Positions 62,524-64,000 of a stretch of DNA of 64,000 nt are shown here, one piece after another (the stretch's first letter is position 1; every line of letters starts with the position of its first letter). The stretch spans positions 3,033-67,032 of the forward strand of contig UQNI01000001.1 of assembly GCA_900542375.1 (NCBI GenBank), given 5' to 3'. The notes beneath the pieces are model-generated. The model saw nothing but the letters and a program-made list of their open reading frames with translations, was not told where the DNA came from and did not search any database. The stretch comes from an uncultured Oscillospiraceae bacterium. Lineage in GTDB: Bacteria > Bacillota > Clostridia > Oscillospirales > Acutalibacteraceae. A program made the position numbers and the translations under genes.

Positions 62524-63465
62524 ATGAAAAAAATATCAGTTATAGTTCCATGTTACAATGAGCAAGAAGCAATTCCTTTCTTTTATGATGAAATAGTAAA
62601 AATTTCTAAAATCATGGAAAATGATGCTGAATTTGAATATTTGTTTATTAATGACGGCTCAAAAGATAAAACAATAAATGTTTTGAGAGAATTGGCAAAG
62701 AGAGACGAACGCGTAAAGTATGTTTCTTTTTCAAAAAATTTTGGTAAAGAAGCTGCTATGTATGCAGGATTAGAAAAGTCTTCAGGAGATTATATTGCAG
62801 TTATGGATGTGGATTTACAGGATCCTCCGGAGCTGTTAGTGCAAATGTTTCAGGATTTAGAAAGCGGTGAATATGACTGCGTTGCTACGCGTCGAGTATC
62901 TCGAAAAGGGGAACCTCCTATCCGTTCACTTTTTGCTAAATTATTTTATTCTATGATAAATAAAATATCAAAGACAGAAATTGTAGATGGCGCACGTGAT
63001 TACAGATTAATGACACGCCAAATGGTAGACGCAATTCTTGAAGTAAAAGAGTATAATCGCTTTTCTAAAGGTATTTTTAGCTGGGTAGGCTTTAACACAA
63101 AATGGTTAGAGTATGAAAATGTAGAGAGAAGAGCAGGCGAAACCAAATGGTCTTTTTGGAAGCTTTTAAAATATTCTCTTGATGGTATTGTTGCGTTTTC
63201 AACCGTGCCGCTTTCCATTGCTTCTATTTTAGGGTTGTTGTTATGCTTTATAGCATTTGTATTAATTATTGTAATCGTAGTGAAGACATTGGCATTTGGT
63301 GATCCTGTTGCAGGTTACCCTTCATTGATGTGCGTAATTCTGTTTGTAGGCGGTGTTCAGCTGTTTTGTATGGGAATATTGGGCAAATATCTATCTAAGA
63401 CGTATTTGGAAACAAAGAAAAGACCAATTTATCTGGTAAAGGAAGAAAATATAGATGAAAAATAA
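62524..63465 (+). CDS. Polyprenyl-phosphate glycosyltransferase, GT2 family (GtrB/DPM1-like)
   Basis: A 313-residue membrane-associated GT2 enzyme; ATG 62524 with AGAGGAAAT upstream. The GT-A domain shows VIVPCYNEQEAIPFFYDE, FINDGSKDKT and the donor/metal motif AVMDVDLQDPPELL near residue 97. The RDYRLMTRQM and ERRAGETKWSFWKLL segments are typical of GtrB/ArnC-type enzymes. Two transmembrane helices (about 228-255 and 268-290) end the protein. Such enzymes charge undecaprenyl phosphate with a sugar for later transfer outside. The YfhO-like gene that follows could use this lipid-linked donor. Confidence 0.92.
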   Translation: MKKISVIVPCYNEQEAIPFFYDEIVKISKIMENDAEFEYLFINDGSKDKTINVLRELAKRDERVKYVSFSKNFGKEAAMYAGLEKSSGDYIAVMDVDLQDPPELLVQMFQDLESGEYDCVATRRVSRKGEPPIRSLFAKLFYSMINKISKTEIVDGARDYRLMTRQMVDAILEVKEYNRFSKGIFSWVGFNTKWLEYENVERRAGETKWSFWKLLKYSLDGIVAFSTVPLSIASILGLLLCFIAFVLIIVIVVKTLAFGDPVAGYPSLMCVILFVGGVQLFCMGILGKYLSKTYLETKKRPIYLVKEENIDEK

Positions 63466-63502
63466 AATAGGCGCTCATCTATTTTCTCAAGAGGAAAGTA
63501 AA

Positions 63503-64000
63503 ATGAATATGTCGAAGAATAAAACCTTAAACAACAATCATTATAAGGAAAAAATGTGTAAATGTATCCCATTTCTACTTTCCTTTATAATACCTGCATG
63601 TATATTAATGCTTATTTTGGCTGTATTACATGTCTTTCCGGGCTTAGAAAAAACAGTTTTAACAAATGATTTGGCGGCTCAATATACTGATTTTTTCTCT
63701 TACTTTAAAAGCTTTTTTACAGGAGAAAATAATCTTTTATATTGTCTTAGCCAAACTTTAGGCAATAATATGTGGGGACTTTTGCCTTACTATTTGCTCA
63801 GTCCCTTCAATTTTATCCTTTTGTTCTTTACTTCCAGCCAGCTGCCAACAGCTATTTTTATTATGACTATACTAAAAATAGGAGCATGCGGATTAACAAG
63901 TTATATTTTCTTAAACAGAGTTTTTCGTAAAGCGTGGTCTTCGTTAATTTTTTCTGTTTGTTATGCACTCATGAGCTTTAATATGGTATATTTGTCCCAT
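63503..64000 (+). CDS. YfhO-family membrane protein, N-terminal part (partial at window edge)
   Basis: The open frame runs from ATG 63503 (GAGGAAAG upstream) to the window end, 166 codons without a stop. At least three hydrophobic helices are present (FLLSFIIPACILMLILAVL is the first). The motif TNDLAAQYTDFFSYFKSFF followed by LGNNMWGLLPYYLLSPFNFI is the hallmark of YfhO proteins, GT-C-type membrane enzymes that add sugars to lipoteichoic or other surface polymers. The glycosyltransferase gene ends 37 nt before, which suggests a donor-maker/transferase pair. Confidence 0.88.
   Translation, partial: MNMSKNKTLNNNHYKEKMCKCIPFLLSFIIPACILMLILAVLHVFPGLEKTVLTNDLAAQYTDFFSYFKSFFTGENNLLYCLSQTLGNNMWGLLPYYLLSPFNFILLFFTSSQLPTAIFIMTILKIGACGLTSYIFLNRVFRKAWSSLIFSVCYALMSFNMVYLSH

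Overview
The window looks like chromosomal DNA of a moderately AT-rich, spore-forming member of the Clostridia. A position near Oscillospiraceae/Ruminococcaceae is my best guess. Support: strong Shine-Dalgarno sites with frequent TTG starts, consensus sigma-A promoters, many U-tailed terminators, the spore germination protein YpeB, DUF4830 and DUF5711 proteins, an FtsEX/PcsB-type division locus, an ECF energizing module and a ClpE-like ATPase. No species-level marker is present, so the family is inference. Almost every gene is intact. Both ends are cut inside genes: a histidine kinase on the left and a YfhO-type membrane protein on the right.

Layout. 1-4.7 kb: kinase end, Big_2-domain membrane protein, DUF4830 protein, RsuA-type pseudouridine synthase, PucR/CdaR-type regulator. 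4.9-8.2 kb: ftsE-ftsX-PcsB-like M23 hydrolase. 8.5-10.6 kb: greA-lysS. 11.1-12.6 kb: a lone O-antigen-ligase-like gene. 12.7-16.3 kb: ilvD, leuC, leuD (branched-chain amino acids). 16.4-20.5 kb: PhoPR-like two-component system and HtrA protease. 20.7-30.5 kb: compact phage-derived cluster with packaging, capsid and contractile-type baseplate genes, but no sheath, tube, tape measure, lysis or integration gene. 30.7-33.9 kb: hflX, two GNAT acetyltransferases, flavin reductase. 34.2-42.2 kb: argGHCJBDF, which carries glutamate to arginine through the ArgJ acetyl cycle, behind a near-consensus ARG box. 42.5-47.1 kb: metal/oxidative-stress block (NEAT-domain surface protein, ZIP transporter, rubrerythrin). 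47.4-48.7 kb: ypeB. 49.3-51.5 kb: ruvCAB. 51.6-59.3 kb: glmM, rRNA-type methyltransferase, ecfA1-ecfA2-ecfT, truA, DUF5711 protein, CvpA protein. 59.4-61.7 kb: Clp ATPase. 61.8-62.3 kb: five tRNAs (Gly, Arg, His, Gln, Lys). 62.5-64.0 kb: glycosyltransferase and partial YfhO protein.

Four observations stand out. (1) The phage-derived cluster is intact yet lacks all genes for the tail shaft, which suggests a domesticated particle or a split system. (2) Upstream of ruvC lie three tandem ~100-bp units, each a promoter plus hairpins, and differences between copies preserve base pairing. (3) The NEAT protein and ZIP transporter genes carry the same 16-bp palindrome just after their -10 boxes, in opposite orientation, which implies one metal-responsive repressor. 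(4) The rubrerythrin promoter is followed by a 34-bp inverted repeat of the kind bound by PerR/Fur proteins. Coding-gene functions rest on motif recognition by eye; no database search was run.
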